NCBI GenBank assembly: GCA_018380885.1
Contig: JAGZSY010000007.1
Span: 62,001-126,000 of the forward strand
Length of the DNA stretch: 64,000 nt
Direction of reading: 5' to 3'
DNA from: Enterocloster asparagiformis
Lineage (GTDB): Bacteria; Bacillota; Clostridia; Lachnospirales; Lachnospiraceae
Positions within the stretch are counted from its first letter, which is position 1, and each line of letters begins with the position of its first letter. The notes below the pieces were generated by a model that saw only the letters and a program-made list of their open reading frames with translations, did no database searches and was not told where the DNA came from. The position numbers were made by a program, and so were the translations under genes. Of this stretch, positions 34,841-43,780 are shown piece by piece.

Positions 34841-35890
34841 TCACACCAGCACATACCGTTTCATATAGTCCGCATCCCGGGCGGCTTCCTTTGCCGTCCT
34901 GGCGGAAATGACCTGATCCTTGTAGAGCCGCACCAGGAAATTATCCATGGTTATGCTCCCCTCCTGGGCCGCGGAGGCCATGGAGTTGGCAATCTGAGGC
35001 GTCTTGGCCTCCCGGATCAGATTGCGGATCGCGGGCGTGACCATCATCAGCTCGCAGGCCGCCACCCGTCCCCTGCCGATCTTCTTTTCCACCAGCTGCT
35101 GGGACAGCACGGCCAGAAGGCTGGTGGAGAGCTGCATTCTGATCTGCTTTTGCAGACCGTCCGGGAATACGTTCACAATGCGGTCAATGGAATCCGCAGC
35201 GGAATTGGTGTGCAGCGTTCCGAACACCAGATGCCCGGTCTCCGCGGCGGTCAGCGCCGTCTCGATGGTGTCCAGGTCCCGCATCTCCCCGATGAGGATC
35301 ACATCCGGGTCCTCCCGCAGGGCGGCCCGCAGGCCGTCACCGTAGCTTCTCGTGTCCGTGCCGATCTCCCGCTGGTTGATCACGCACTGATCCGGAGTGT
35401 AGATATACTCCACCGGGTCCTCCAGTGTGATGATATGGCCCTTTCTGGTGTGGTTGATCTGATCCAGAATCGCCGCCAATGTGGTGGATTTACCTGAGCC
35501 GGTCTCGCCGGTCACCAGGATCAGCCCACGCTTCATGGATGAGAAGCCGGCGACAGCAGGCGGAAGCCCCAGGCTCTCCAGCTTGGGGATCTCCTGGCTG
35601 AGCAGGCGGATCGCGACGGAGACACTCCCCTGCTGCCGAAACAGGTTGATTCGTACGCGTATCCCCGCGCAGGTGGCCGCCAGATCCAGCTCCCCGATCC
35701 TCCCGATCCGGTCCCAGTCATCTCCGGCCAGCTCTCTGGCATATTCCTCGCAGTCCGCCGCGGTCAGCGCCGCCCCGCCCATATCTTCTATCTGTCCGTC
35801 CCGCCTGAACCTGGGCGGCAGCCCTTTTACCAGGTGAATATCCGAGCCTCCCTCAGCGCAGGCTTTTTGAATCAGTTCTTCGATTGTCAC
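34841..35890 (-). CDS. pilT: Pilus retraction ATPase PilT
   Basis: 349-residue hexameric motor that disassembles the pilus, giving twitching motility. Motifs: Walker A LVTGETGSGKSTTLAAIL near residue 125, Asp box TLEDPVEYIYTP, His box region TALTAAETGHLVFGTLHTNS, Walker B VILIGEMRDLDTIE, and the PilT-specific C-terminal AIRNLIREAKTPQIANSMAS (close to AIRNLIREGK). Start is GTG at 35890. It lies nine bases after pilB. A retraction ATPase implies dynamic pili and not a static secretion pseudopilus. Confidence 0.95.
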   Translation of the reverse strand: MTIEELIQKACAEGGSDIHLVKGLPPRFRRDGQIEDMGGAALTAADCEEYARELAGDDWDRIGRIGELDLAATCAGIRVRINLFRQQGSVSVAIRLLSQEIPKLESLGLPPAVAGFSSMKRGLILVTGETGSGKSTTLAAILDQINHTRKGHIITLEDPVEYIYTPDQCVINQREIGTDTRSYGDGLRAALREDPDVILIGEMRDLDTIETALTAAETGHLVFGTLHTNSAADSIDRIVNVFPDGLQKQIRMQLSTSLLAVLSQQLVEKKIGRGRVAACELMMVTPAIRNLIREAKTPQIANSMASAAQEGSITMDNFLVRLYKDQVISARTAKEAARDADYMKRYVLV

Positions 35891-35898
35891 GCGTGTTC

Positions 35899-37593
35899 CT
35901 ACCCTTCTATGGAATTGATGGTGCGGCGGGCTTCCTCCGCCGTGGTAACGCCCTCCAAAACCAGGCGCCGGCAGTTGTCCCGGATGGACACATAGTCCAC
36001 TCCCTCGGCCGCGCGCATCAGCTGCTCCTTTGCCCCGCCCTCCGCAATGCAGCGGCGCGTTTCCCGGTTCATCATCAGAATCTCAAAAACGCCGGTCCTG
36101 CCCCGGTATCCGGTGTCAAAGCAGTGGGGGCAGCCCTTTCCCTTATAAAAGGTGACGTCGCTCCCGCCCTCCATTCCCAAAATCTCCAGGTCCTCCTGGG
36201 TAGGCTTGTAGGCTGTCTTGCAGTTGGGGCATATGCGCCGGACCAGGCGCTGGGAAATGATTCCGTTGAGCGCGCTGGCGATCAGATAGGGCTTCACGCC
36301 GATATCCTTCAGCCGGTCGATGGTGGAAATGGCGTCGTTGGTATGGATGGTGGAAAGCACCAGGTGGCCGGTGATGGCGGCGCGCATGGCGATCTCCGCC
36401 GTCTCGCCGTCCCGTATCTCGCCCACGGCGATGATATCCGGGTCCTGGCGCAGGATGGAGCGCAGGCCGTTGGCAAAGGTCATATCCACCTTCTCGTTGA
36501 TCTGCACCTGATTGATTCCTGGAATATTGTATTCCACCGGGTCCTCCAGCGTGACCAGGTTGACCTCCTCCCGGTTCAGCTCCCCGATCATGGTGTACAT
36601 GGTGGAGGATTTACCGCTTCCCGTGGGACCTACGATCAGGATCACGCCGCTGTGGTTGGAAATCAGCTTGGCATATTTGTCCAGGTCCGGCCCGGAGAGG
36701 CCGATGCCTGCCTTGTTCAGAAGGTCGGTGGACTTGTTCAAAAGCCTGATCACCACCTTTTCCCCGTAAATCAGCGGCAGGGTCGAGATGCGCAGGTCGA
36801 TGTCCTGGCTTTTGATCCGCACGTTGGCGCGGCCGTCCAGAGGAATTCTGCGCTCCGCTATATTCATTCCGCCCATTATCTTGATGCGGGAGATCACCGA
36901 CGACTGCAAATCCTTGGGCACGGTGAGAATCTTGTGGAGCATTCCGTCGATCCGCATGCGCACCGCCACATCCGTCTCCCGCGGCTCGATGTGGATATCG
37001 CTCACCCGCTCGGTCACGGCCCGCTCGATGATGGAGTTGACCAGGCGCACCGTGGGCGCGCTGATCGTGTCCTCATCCCCGATCTCAAGGGAGGGAACCG
37101 CGGACTCCGGGCTCTGCTCGGCATTTCCCGACTGGCGCATCTCCTCGATCGCCCTGGCAACGCCTTCGTTTCCGTACAGGTTCATAATGGCGCGGTCGAT
37201 GCCGTTGGAGGTGGAAATCATGGGCACCACCCGTTTTCTGGAGGCGGTTTTGGCCTCCTCGATGGCCAGGAAATTCATGGGATCCTTCATCGCCAGGTAG
37301 AGGGAATCCTTCTCCACCCGGACCGGCACCACGCCGTACTTGCGCGCAATGTTCTTGGGCACCTGGGCGGACATGCGGGCGTCGATCTCAACCTTTGACA
37401 GGTCCACAAACTCAATCCCCAGCTGCATCTGAAGGGCCTCAATCAGCTGCTTTTCCGTGATCACCCCGCGGTCGATGAGCAGCGTTCCCAGACGTTCCTT
37501 CGTCTCCTTTTGCAGCTGCAGCGCATGATTCAGCTGGTCCTCGTTGATCAGTCCAACGGACAGCAGCAGATCGCCAAGTCTCTTGTAAATCAC
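35899..37593 (-). CDS. pilB: Pilus extension ATPase PilB
   Basis: 564-residue extension motor and first gene of the operon. The N-terminal N1/GspE domain begins MIYKRLGDLLLSVGLINEDQ. The ATPase half has Walker A LIVGPTGSGKSSTMYTMI near residue 320, Asp box TLEDPVEYNIPGINQVQ, Walker B DIIAVGEIRDGETAEI and a four-Cys zinc motif (CPNC, then CPHC) near residues 460-500. GTG at 37593 is chosen: GGGAGGAG stands six bases before it, and the promoter's -10 (37651-37656) lies inside longer frames, leaving the ATG at 37635 almost no leader. PilB polymerises pilins using ATP. Confidence 0.93.
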   Translation of the reverse strand: MIYKRLGDLLLSVGLINEDQLNHALQLQKETKERLGTLLIDRGVITEKQLIEALQMQLGIEFVDLSKVEIDARMSAQVPKNIARKYGVVPVRVEKDSLYLAMKDPMNFLAIEEAKTASRKRVVPMISTSNGIDRAIMNLYGNEGVARAIEEMRQSGNAEQSPESAVPSLEIGDEDTISAPTVRLVNSIIERAVTERVSDIHIEPRETDVAVRMRIDGMLHKILTVPKDLQSSVISRIKIMGGMNIAERRIPLDGRANVRIKSQDIDLRISTLPLIYGEKVVIRLLNKSTDLLNKAGIGLSGPDLDKYAKLISNHSGVILIVGPTGSGKSSTMYTMIGELNREEVNLVTLEDPVEYNIPGINQVQINEKVDMTFANGLRSILRQDPDIIAVGEIRDGETAEIAMRAAITGHLVLSTIHTNDAISTIDRLKDIGVKPYLIASALNGIISQRLVRRICPNCKTAYKPTQEDLEILGMEGGSDVTFYKGKGCPHCFDTGYRGRTGVFEILMMNRETRRCIAEGGAKEQLMRAAEGVDYVSIRDNCRRLVLEGVTTAEEARRTINSIEG

Positions 37594-37650
37594 CTTCCGC
37601 TCCTCCCCGGAGCCATGCAGATAGCTCCCACTCATTCTTAGAATGCCTTC

Positions 37651-37679
37651 ATTATATCCTTTTTCCAATTGGTAATCAA
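37651..37679 (-). promoter_or_regulatory. Promoter of the type IV pilus operon
   Basis: TTGATT (37674-37679) and TATAAT (37651-37656) on the minus strand with a 17-base spacer. It is the only clear promoter seen before the 13 pilus genes, which run to 19847. The region beyond it to 37790 is AT-rich and shows no other obvious site. Confidence 0.8.
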
Positions 37680-37790
37680 TTACATTTTTGCGTTTAGATG
37701 AGAGAAATTGCGTGTTTTTTGACTATTTTTACATTATGTAGTATTATGCCAGGCGTCCATTCCCCCCGCCTCCCGGGACCTGCCGCAACC

Positions 37791-37838
37791 AAAAAAAATG
37801 CAGCCTGACTCCGCTCTGAAGCGGGCGCCAGACTGCTG
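37791..37838 (-). terminator. Terminator of the AbgT-peptidase-amidohydrolase operon
   Basis: On the minus strand a ten-pair stem (with two G-U pairs) encloses CCGCT-TCAG-AGCGG and is followed by ATTTTTTTT. It begins 20 bases after the amidohydrolase stop and isolates the pilus promoter. Confidence 0.9.
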
Positions 37839-37857
37839 TCTTTATTTCTGCTCAATC

Positions 37858-39144
37858 TCAGAGGCTTTGATCCTGCTCCTCCAGACAGGACTGGGCCTCA
37901 TAGGCCTCCCCAGCCTTCATCACAAAGGCGCAGTCCAACAGCGCCTTCTTATCCGTCATCAGATCGCGTTTCCAGGCCGCGATGTCCGCGTATTTTCCCG
38001 GCTCCACCGCGCCGATCCGGTCCTCCAGCCCAAGTATGCCCGCGTTGGTGCGGGTGGCTGCCTTCAGGGCGTCAAAAGGCTTCATGCCGCTGTTCAACCA
38101 GGCTTCATACTCGTAGCCGCTCTCATAATTCTGGTGGACCGCCACAAAATCCGTGCCGTAGCCCAGCCTGATCCTGCTACTGCAGATCACCTCCCGGCCT
38201 GCGCGCAGCGCGTCCTTGTACAGCTCCAGCTTTCTCCTGAACTCCGGCTGCTTATCCTTCATCTTTTCCGGGTCATAGTGGACGGCCTCCTCGTAGGGAC
38301 AGAAGGTGGGCACCAGGTAGATTCCCCGCTCCTCCATCATAACCGCCGTCTCCCTGGTCATCAAGCTGCCGTGCTCCATGCCGTCGATCCCCAAGCGGAT
38401 CAGCTTTTGCATGAGCTCATCCGTGTAAACGTGGGCGGTAACCGTTTTTCCCAGCTCGTGGGCGGTGGCGATGATGGCCTCCAGCTCCCCGTCGTTTAAC
38501 TGCTGTTGTACCGGCGTGTCGCAGGGCGTAAAGAATCCGCCTGTAGCCATGATCTTTAAGAAGTCCGCGCCGTATTTCACCTGCTCCCTGACCGCTCCCG
38601 CAAAGAAGTCCCGGCCGCTTCCCAGCCCCGGCCGCTGCCTCTGCAGATACCCGGACAGCTGCGGGTTGCGGGCAAAGCCCTGGCTCAGATCGCCGTGGCT
38701 GCCCGCGGTGCACAGAAACAGGGGAGCCGCCACGATGCGCGCTCCGGGTAAATACCCCCGCTCAATGGCCTCCCTCACGTCCAGAACGCCGTAGCCGCTG
38801 CTGGTAATCCCGCCCACATGGCGCACCGTGGTAAAGCCACGGGCTAGCGCCATCCGGGCGCAGCGGGCAATGGCCAGCGTCTTGGCCTCCTCGCTGGTGG
38901 CGTAGACCTCCTCCCGCACCCTGCGCCAGTCTATATAGTCCATGTGCATGTGGGCGTCGATCATGCCGGGCGTCACCTGGTATTCCCGCAGGTCGTATTC
39001 CTCAGCGTTTTCCGGCTCCGGCACCGCCTGGCCCACCGCGGCGATGCGTTCCCCGTCCACCAGGATGCTTTGGCCCCGCTTCCACTCCTCCGTGATTCCG
39101 TCGTACAGCAGGCCGCAGCGGATGATTTTAAACCGTCTCTTCAT
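37858..39144 (-). CDS. Amidohydrolase (peptidase M38 / imidazolonepropionase-like)
   Basis: 428-residue metal-dependent hydrolase. The metal site is visible: HMHMDYIDW (paired His), FLKIMATGG with the lysine expected to be carboxylated (near residue 190), VTAHVYTDELM and GMEHGSLM with the later histidines, and YGTDFVAVHQ with the catalytic Asp. Relatives include Xaa-Pro dipeptidases and imidazolonepropionase-like enzymes, so a dipeptide or N-acyl amino acid is a reasonable substrate. The ATG at 39144 follows GGAGG. The gene overlaps the end of the S9 peptidase gene by 17 bases, and with AbgT upstream it probably finishes the breakdown of imported compounds. The exact substrate is unknown. Confidence 0.87.
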   Translation of the reverse strand: MKRRFKIIRCGLLYDGITEEWKRGQSILVDGERIAAVGQAVPEPENAEEYDLREYQVTPGMIDAHMHMDYIDWRRVREEVYATSEEAKTLAIARCARMALARGFTTVRHVGGITSSGYGVLDVREAIERGYLPGARIVAAPLFLCTAGSHGDLSQGFARNPQLSGYLQRQRPGLGSGRDFFAGAVREQVKYGADFLKIMATGGFFTPCDTPVQQQLNDGELEAIIATAHELGKTVTAHVYTDELMQKLIRLGIDGMEHGSLMTRETAVMMEERGIYLVPTFCPYEEAVHYDPEKMKDKQPEFRRKLELYKDALRAGREVICSSRIRLGYGTDFVAVHQNYESGYEYEAWLNSGMKPFDALKAATRTNAGILGLEDRIGAVEPGKYADIAAWKRDLMTDKKALLDCAFVMKAGEAYEAQSCLEEQDQSL

Positions 39145-41476
39145 TTTCAACCTCCGTATGGGCATTTTCGTTCGCTCTGCTTCCGGCCGTCCCCTGTCCC
39201 GGAACCTTAAACTCGTACTCCGGCGGCTCCTGCCCCAGGAGATGGCGCACAAAAAAGTCCAGCTTTCTGCGGATAAAGTAAGGATCGGCGGGCACGTTGT
39301 GGTTAGCCCTGGGCAGCACCAGCAGCTCGTAATCCCGGTTGCTGCAGATCAGCCTGTCGCACAGCCGCAGGGTCTGGGACATGCTCACATTGTCGTCCAG
39401 CGCGCCGCAGGCCAGCAGAAGCTTTCCCCTGAGCTTCCCGGCCAGCCGGGTGATGTCTCCCTGCCGGTACAATTCCTCGTCGTAAAGGCCGTAATAGCGC
39501 TCCGTCCAGGAATTTTCGTACATCCGCTGGTCGTAGTTGCCTGCCGAGGCCACGCCGGCCCGGTAGATTTCCGGATATTGGAACATGGCGGACACAGCGG
39601 CGTAACCGCCCCCGGAATTTCCCCAGATTCCCACCCGGTCCAAATCCAGGAAGGGGAACTGCGCCTTCAGCTCCGGCAGGCAGAAGGCGTGGTCCTTCAA
39701 GCCGGCGCACTCGTGGATTCCCCTCCAGCTGAATTCGTGAAACCGCTTCCCCCTACCGGGCGTTCCCCTGCCGTCCAGAATGATTCCAACCATTCCAAGC
39801 TGGGCGAACTCCTGCAAACCGCCCATGGCCTCCCGGCCCATGGCGTTGTCCCAGGTAAATTCCCGGGGCACATTGTAGAGCTGCGCGCCGCCGTAGATAT
39901 AATCGATCAGCGGATACGTTTCCCGCGGCGAAAAACCGGCCGGCCGCACCAGGATTCCGCAGAGCTTTGTGACGCCGTCCGCAGCCGTCACCGTAAATCG
40001 CTCCGGAATCCGGTAGCCTGCCGCCAGAAGCTCGCTCACATCCGCGCGCTCCAGCTCCCGGATCAGGGAGCCGTCCACGCCTCTGAGCACCGTCACCGGC
40101 GGCAGGTCCACCCGGGAATAGGTGTCCGCAAACGCACGCTCCCCCATGCTGATCCGGTGGGTCGCATCCTCAGGCGTGAGCCTGGTCAGTCCGCTGCCGT
40201 CAAAGTTCACGGCAAAGAGCTGGTAGTAAAGGGGGTCGGAGCAGCCCGGCACATTGTTGGCCATAAAATAGATTCGGCCCTCCCCCTCGTCCACCTTCAC
40301 CAGCTTCTGCACGATCATTTCCCGGTGTTCCTCTCCAAACAGGTCTCCCTCGCAGGCTCCCGTGTCCAGGCGGTAGCGGTACAGGTGTGCGTAACCGCTC
40401 CTCTCGCTCTGCCAGAAGGCCAGCTTCCGGTCTGCAGTCACGTAGTTGGAGAACTGGTAGCTGCCGAAGCCGTCCAGCTGCCCGAAGGCTCCCAGGTTCA
40501 GAAACGTGTCCGCGGTTTCCCCCACGATCCGCACAGCCCTGCCGGTATCCGCATCGGCCAGGTACAGCCTGCCCTCCCGGTATCCCCTGTTAAACCAGGT
40601 GAAATAAAAGCCGCTGCTGTCCGGCAGCCAACGCGCAAAGCTCTTTTCCGCGGAGGTGAACACCGGGTCCACATAGGGCGGCGCGTCCACCACAGTCAGC
40701 TTCCGCCGCCTCACATCCCCGACGCAGAGCTGAAAACGGGGCAGCTCCCCGTCCTGGTCCCCGGCAAAGGGACAGGGGTATTCCCGCAGCCGCGGCCTGA
40801 TCTCCCGGTCCGAATCCCCGAAGGATTCGATCACATAAAGCTTTTTCACCGCTCTGCGGTCCGCCCGGTAAGTGACGAAATAATGCCCGTCCGGGCTCCA
40901 CAGCGCCAGCGGATGCTCCCTGTAGCCCTGGCGCTTCACCGTGATCTGGCTGTAGATATCCACATAACAGCCGTATTCGCACATGGGCTCGCCGTCAAAG
41001 GTCAGCTGCGTCTCCCCGCCGCCTTCCTGTCCCAGATACAGATTGTGGCTGCGCCAGAACAGCCGGTATCCGCCGTCCGGGGAGGGGGAGGCGCAGGTTT
41101 TAGCCTCCTGCCGCCAATCCGTCCCGCCGGCGCCTTGGCCCCGAACCGCTTCCGCTGCGTCAGACGCCCCGGCCTCACGGACATCCTCCGCCCTGGGCGC
41201 CCCGGCCTCACGGACCGCTTCTATCCCAGACGCCCCGGCCTCACGGACCGCTTCCATCCCAGACATCCCGTCCTCCCGGACTTCCTCCGCTCCCGTCACC
41301 GCGCTGACCCGCACAGTGACGCGCTTCTTCCCGTTATCCGCGCGGACCTCCCGCTGATAGGCTAATGTCTCTCCGTCCAGCCAGCAAATCTCCGGGCTGC
41401 CGTTTATTACCATCTCTCTCGCGTGCCAGGGCAGCATCCGCTCCGCGGCCCGGTATTTTTCCAACAAATCCATCAT
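39128..41476 (-). CDS. S9 prolyl oligopeptidase family (DPP IV-like) peptidase
   Basis: About 782 residues: an N-terminal beta-propeller-type region (LWSPDGHYFVTYRADRRAV, WLPDSSGFYFTWFNRGYREG) and a C-terminal alpha/beta-hydrolase with the nucleophile in GIWGNSGGGYAAVS (Ser near 617), Asp in CGALDDNVSMS and His in LPRANHNVP. No signal peptide is seen, so it should act in the cytoplasm on imported peptides. The ATG at 41476 has AGGGAG six bases upstream; a longer frame to 41497 has none. Unusual is an 11-residue repeat (VREAGASGIEA and variants, four units) between about residues 60 and 115, encoded by 33-base DNA repeats. The abgT gene ends 24 bases before this start. Confidence 0.9.
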   Translation of the reverse strand: MMDLLEKYRAAERMLPWHAREMVINGSPEICWLDGETLAYQREVRADNGKKRVTVRVSAVTGAEEVREDGMSGMEAVREAGASGIEAVREAGAPRAEDVREAGASDAAEAVRGQGAGGTDWRQEAKTCASPSPDGGYRLFWRSHNLYLGQEGGGETQLTFDGEPMCEYGCYVDIYSQITVKRQGYREHPLALWSPDGHYFVTYRADRRAVKKLYVIESFGDSDREIRPRLREYPCPFAGDQDGELPRFQLCVGDVRRRKLTVVDAPPYVDPVFTSAEKSFARWLPDSSGFYFTWFNRGYREGRLYLADADTGRAVRIVGETADTFLNLGAFGQLDGFGSYQFSNYVTADRKLAFWQSERSGYAHLYRYRLDTGACEGDLFGEEHREMIVQKLVKVDEGEGRIYFMANNVPGCSDPLYYQLFAVNFDGSGLTRLTPEDATHRISMGERAFADTYSRVDLPPVTVLRGVDGSLIRELERADVSELLAAGYRIPERFTVTAADGVTKLCGILVRPAGFSPRETYPLIDYIYGGAQLYNVPREFTWDNAMGREAMGGLQEFAQLGMVGIILDGRGTPGRGKRFHEFSWRGIHECAGLKDHAFCLPELKAQFPFLDLDRVGIWGNSGGGYAAVSAMFQYPEIYRAGVASAGNYDQRMYENSWTERYYGLYDEELYRQGDITRLAGKLRGKLLLACGALDDNVSMSQTLRLCDRLICSNRDYELLVLPRANHNVPADPYFIRRKLDFFVRHLLGQEPPEYEFKVPGQGTAGSRANENAHTEVENEETV
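41163..41297 (-). repeat. In-frame 33-base tandem repeat inside the S9 peptidase gene
   Basis: The core gccccggcctcacgga occurs at 41166, 41199 and 41232, and a degenerate copy starts at 41265, exactly 33 bases apart. Each unit encodes 11 residues starting VRE. Unit number could change without breaking the frame. Confidence 0.88.
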
Positions 41477-41500
41477 CTCATTCTCCCTGACCGTCATAGC

Positions 41501-43021
41501 TTACAAGAATACCTGAACGCCCGGCCCCAAAGGCAGGTTGAACACCACCCAGACCACCATCTGCACCACCCACACCAGCAGAAACGCGATAGAGTAGGGA
41601 AGCATCAGGGAGATCAGGCTGCCCATGCCGAATTCCTTGTCGTATTTTTTCGCCATGCCGATGGCAATGGGTATGTAGGGGTAGATTGGGGTGATGGCGT
41701 TGGTGCAGGAATCGCCGATCCGGTAGATCACCTGGGCGAAGGCCGGGCTGTAGCCCAGCATCATCATCATGGGCACCAGGATCGGCGCAAAAATGTACCA
41801 TTTGCCGGAGCCGCTGGTCATAAACAGGTTCACCACGCAGCACAGCAGGATGAAGAACAGCATCAGCGGAATGCCCGTAAACCCGGCGGCTTGGAGGGCG
41901 TCTGCGCTCTTGACCGCAATGATCATTCCCAGGTTCGTGTAGCTGAACATGTTGATAAACTGGGCGATGACAAAGACCAGCACGATGTACCCCGTCATGC
42001 CCTCCAGCGCCTGGGCCATGTACAGCGGCACATCTGAACTGTTCTTTAAGGTTCCGGCCGCAACGCCGTAGACCACGCCCACCAGAATGAAGTAGAAAAT
42101 CAGAATTGGCACCAGACCTGCGATAAACGGGCCGTTTAAGATGGAGCCGTCCTCGCCCCGCAGGATTCCGCCCTGGGGTATCACCATAAGCGCAAAGGCC
42201 AGGATAAACAGCAGGCTGAAAATCCCCGCCGCACGCAGCGCCCTGCCCTGGCGCTCGCTCACCCCTGCTTCCTGGGTCTCATTCCCCTGGACCTGGTAGG
42301 TTCCCAGCCTGGGCATGATAAATTTCTTGTTGACAAACGCGCCCACCGCAGTCAGCGTAAATACCGACACAAACATGAAGTACCAGTTGCAAGTGGCGTT
42401 TACCTTCATCGCGGGGTCGATCAACTGGGCCGCCGACTCCGTGACGCCGCTGAGCAGCACGTCCGTGCCCGCCACAACGATGCAGGCCGTAAACCCGGCG
42501 TTGGTAGCCGCATAACCCGCCAGAAGGCCGGCAATGGGGTGCATGCCCACGGACTCAAAGGCCGCTGCCGCCAGGGCTGGAACCACGATGATGGAGGCCT
42601 CGGAGGCTATGCTCCCGTTGATGCCCAAAAAGAGCACGGTGGCCGTCAGGCACCACAGCGGCACGCCCAGGATCGCACGGCGCATGGCCGTGGTCAGAAG
42701 GCCCACCTTTTCAGCGAACCCGATGGCAATCTGCATGGCCAGCACCAGGCCCAGGGGCGTAAAGGTCTGGAAGTTGGTCAACAGGTTCTCCAGCAGCCAG
42801 ACAAACCCATCTTTGCTGATCAGGCTCTTGGACACCACCATCTCCCCGGTGGTGGGGCTCACCACGCTGACGCCGGCCATGGAGCAGACCATGCTGATCA
42901 CCGCCAGGATCAGGCACAGCCACAAAAACAGGATATAGGGGTGGGGCAGCTTATTGCCCGCCCGCTCGATCAAGTCCAGCACCCGGCCCCCGCTTTTTTT
43001 CTGCATCGCTTTTTCACTCAT
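41501..43021 (-). CDS. AbgT-family transporter
   Basis: 506-residue membrane protein with about 11-13 helices. It matches AbgT in NKLPHPYILFLWLCLILAV, GLVLAMQIAIGFAEKVGL, NGSIASEASIIVVPALAAAA, GYAATNAGFTACIVVAGTDV and NLFMTSGSGKWYIFAPIL. Characterised members import p-aminobenzoyl-glutamate using an ion gradient or export sulfonamides. Its place ahead of an S9 peptidase and an amidohydrolase argues for import of a peptide-like compound that is then hydrolysed, comparable to the abgABT set of Escherichia coli, although the hydrolases here belong to other families. The ATG at 43021 follows GAGGAGGAAATGCGCAT. Its promoter carries a palindrome at the start site. Confidence 0.92.
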   Translation of the reverse strand: MSEKAMQKKSGGRVLDLIERAGNKLPHPYILFLWLCLILAVISMVCSMAGVSVVSPTTGEMVVSKSLISKDGFVWLLENLLTNFQTFTPLGLVLAMQIAIGFAEKVGLLTTAMRRAILGVPLWCLTATVLFLGINGSIASEASIIVVPALAAAAFESVGMHPIAGLLAGYAATNAGFTACIVVAGTDVLLSGVTESAAQLIDPAMKVNATCNWYFMFVSVFTLTAVGAFVNKKFIMPRLGTYQVQGNETQEAGVSERQGRALRAAGIFSLLFILAFALMVIPQGGILRGEDGSILNGPFIAGLVPILIFYFILVGVVYGVAAGTLKNSSDVPLYMAQALEGMTGYIVLVFVIAQFINMFSYTNLGMIIAVKSADALQAAGFTGIPLMLFFILLCCVVNLFMTSGSGKWYIFAPILVPMMMMLGYSPAFAQVIYRIGDSCTNAITPIYPYIPIAIGMAKKYDKEFGMGSLISLMLPYSIAFLLVWVVQMVVWVVFNLPLGPGVQVFL

Positions 43022-43058
43022 ATGCGCATTTCCTCCTCAGTACTTCATTTTCTTTTTT

Positions 43059-43100
43059 AGACCACGGTCTTATTATAAATAAAAAACAAGAATGGCGCAA
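43059..43100 (-). promoter_or_regulatory. abgT promoter with palindromic operator candidate
   Basis: TTGCGC (43095-43100) and TATAAT (43072-43077) with a 17-base spacer. AGACC-2-GGTCT (43059-43070) begins one base after the -10 and covers the likely start site. The TetR-family gene directly upstream is the natural candidate for binding it. Confidence 0.7.
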
Positions 43101-43118
43101 TTACATTTTGCCATTCTT
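43078..43118 (-). terminator. Terminator of the tetR-type gene
   Basis: On the minus strand AAGAATGGC-13-GCCATTCTT (43088-43118) is followed by GTTTTTTATTT. Its distal arm overlaps the abgT -35 box, so terminator and promoter are interlaced. Confidence 0.85.
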
Positions 43119-43171
43119 AATTTTATAAAGTCACATTGGAACATTTATACGATTTTTTTCCATCAATTCTT

Positions 43172-43768
43172 TTAATCTTCACCATAGCTCCGATAAAACC
43201 GCGCCAGCTTGGGGATGCTGGTCTCGGTCAGATCATAGGCGCCCTTAGCCAGGCACCATGAGATCAGCAGGCTGCGCTCCTCCTCAATGATGTCCGTCAC
43301 AATCTGATCGCAGTCCAGCTTTGCCGTCAGCTGGCCCAGCTGCTGGCCCCGGGACACGATGGACGCGAGAATCTTCCGCACCGCACGGTTCTCTCCCCAG
43401 AAGGAGATGCCCGTGGTGCCCGAGAGCTGGCTGACGTAAAGGCTGGTCAAAAGCTCGGCGCCGATCTCATCCGAAAGGAACCGGAACATGTAGCGGTTGA
43501 TCTCCAGAAGGCGCTCCCCGGCGTGGGCCTCCCGGTCGATCAGGCCGTAAAGCTCAATATATTTCTGGTCAAATATCTCGTAGAGGGAATCCAAAAGCTC
43601 CGCCTTGGCGTGGAAATAGTAATAGAAACGCCCCTTGGAGCACCTGGCCGCCTGCAGGATATCCTCCATGGTGGTGTCCTGGTATCCCTTCTGGTAAAAC
43701 AGCTGCCAGGCCGTATTCAGGATCTGCTGCCTCTGCCTCTGCTCGTTTTCCTCGTCCTTTGTCCGCAT
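43172..43768 (-). CDS. TetR-family transcriptional regulator
   Basis: 198 residues. The N-terminal helix-turn-helix is typical: QQILNTAWQLFYQKGYQDTT, MEDILQAARCSKGRFYYYFH with the YYYF motif. The C-terminal ligand and dimerisation part (about 70-198) shows no recognised subfamily; a hydrophobic pocket formed by such helices usually binds a small effector. The ATG at 43768 has GAGGAG upstream, 12 bases after the diguanylate cyclase stop, so both share a transcript. It probably represses abgT through the palindrome at 43059-43070 and may respond to the transported compound. Confidence 0.9.
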   Translation of the reverse strand: MRTKDEENEQRQRQQILNTAWQLFYQKGYQDTTMEDILQAARCSKGRFYYYFHAKAELLDSLYEIFDQKYIELYGLIDREAHAGERLLEINRYMFRFLSDEIGAELLTSLYVSQLSGTTGISFWGENRAVRKILASIVSRGQQLGQLTAKLDCDQIVTDIIEEERSLLISWCLAKGAYDLTETSIPKLARFYRSYGED

Positions 43769-43780
43769 GTCTCAATCTCC

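Noticed and set aside
38942..41365. An 807-codon plus-strand frame opposite the S9 peptidase and amidohydrolase.
   Set aside because: It mirrors the two real genes, is rich in Pro/Arg/His/Val as expected for an antisense frame, and has no motif or ribosome site.
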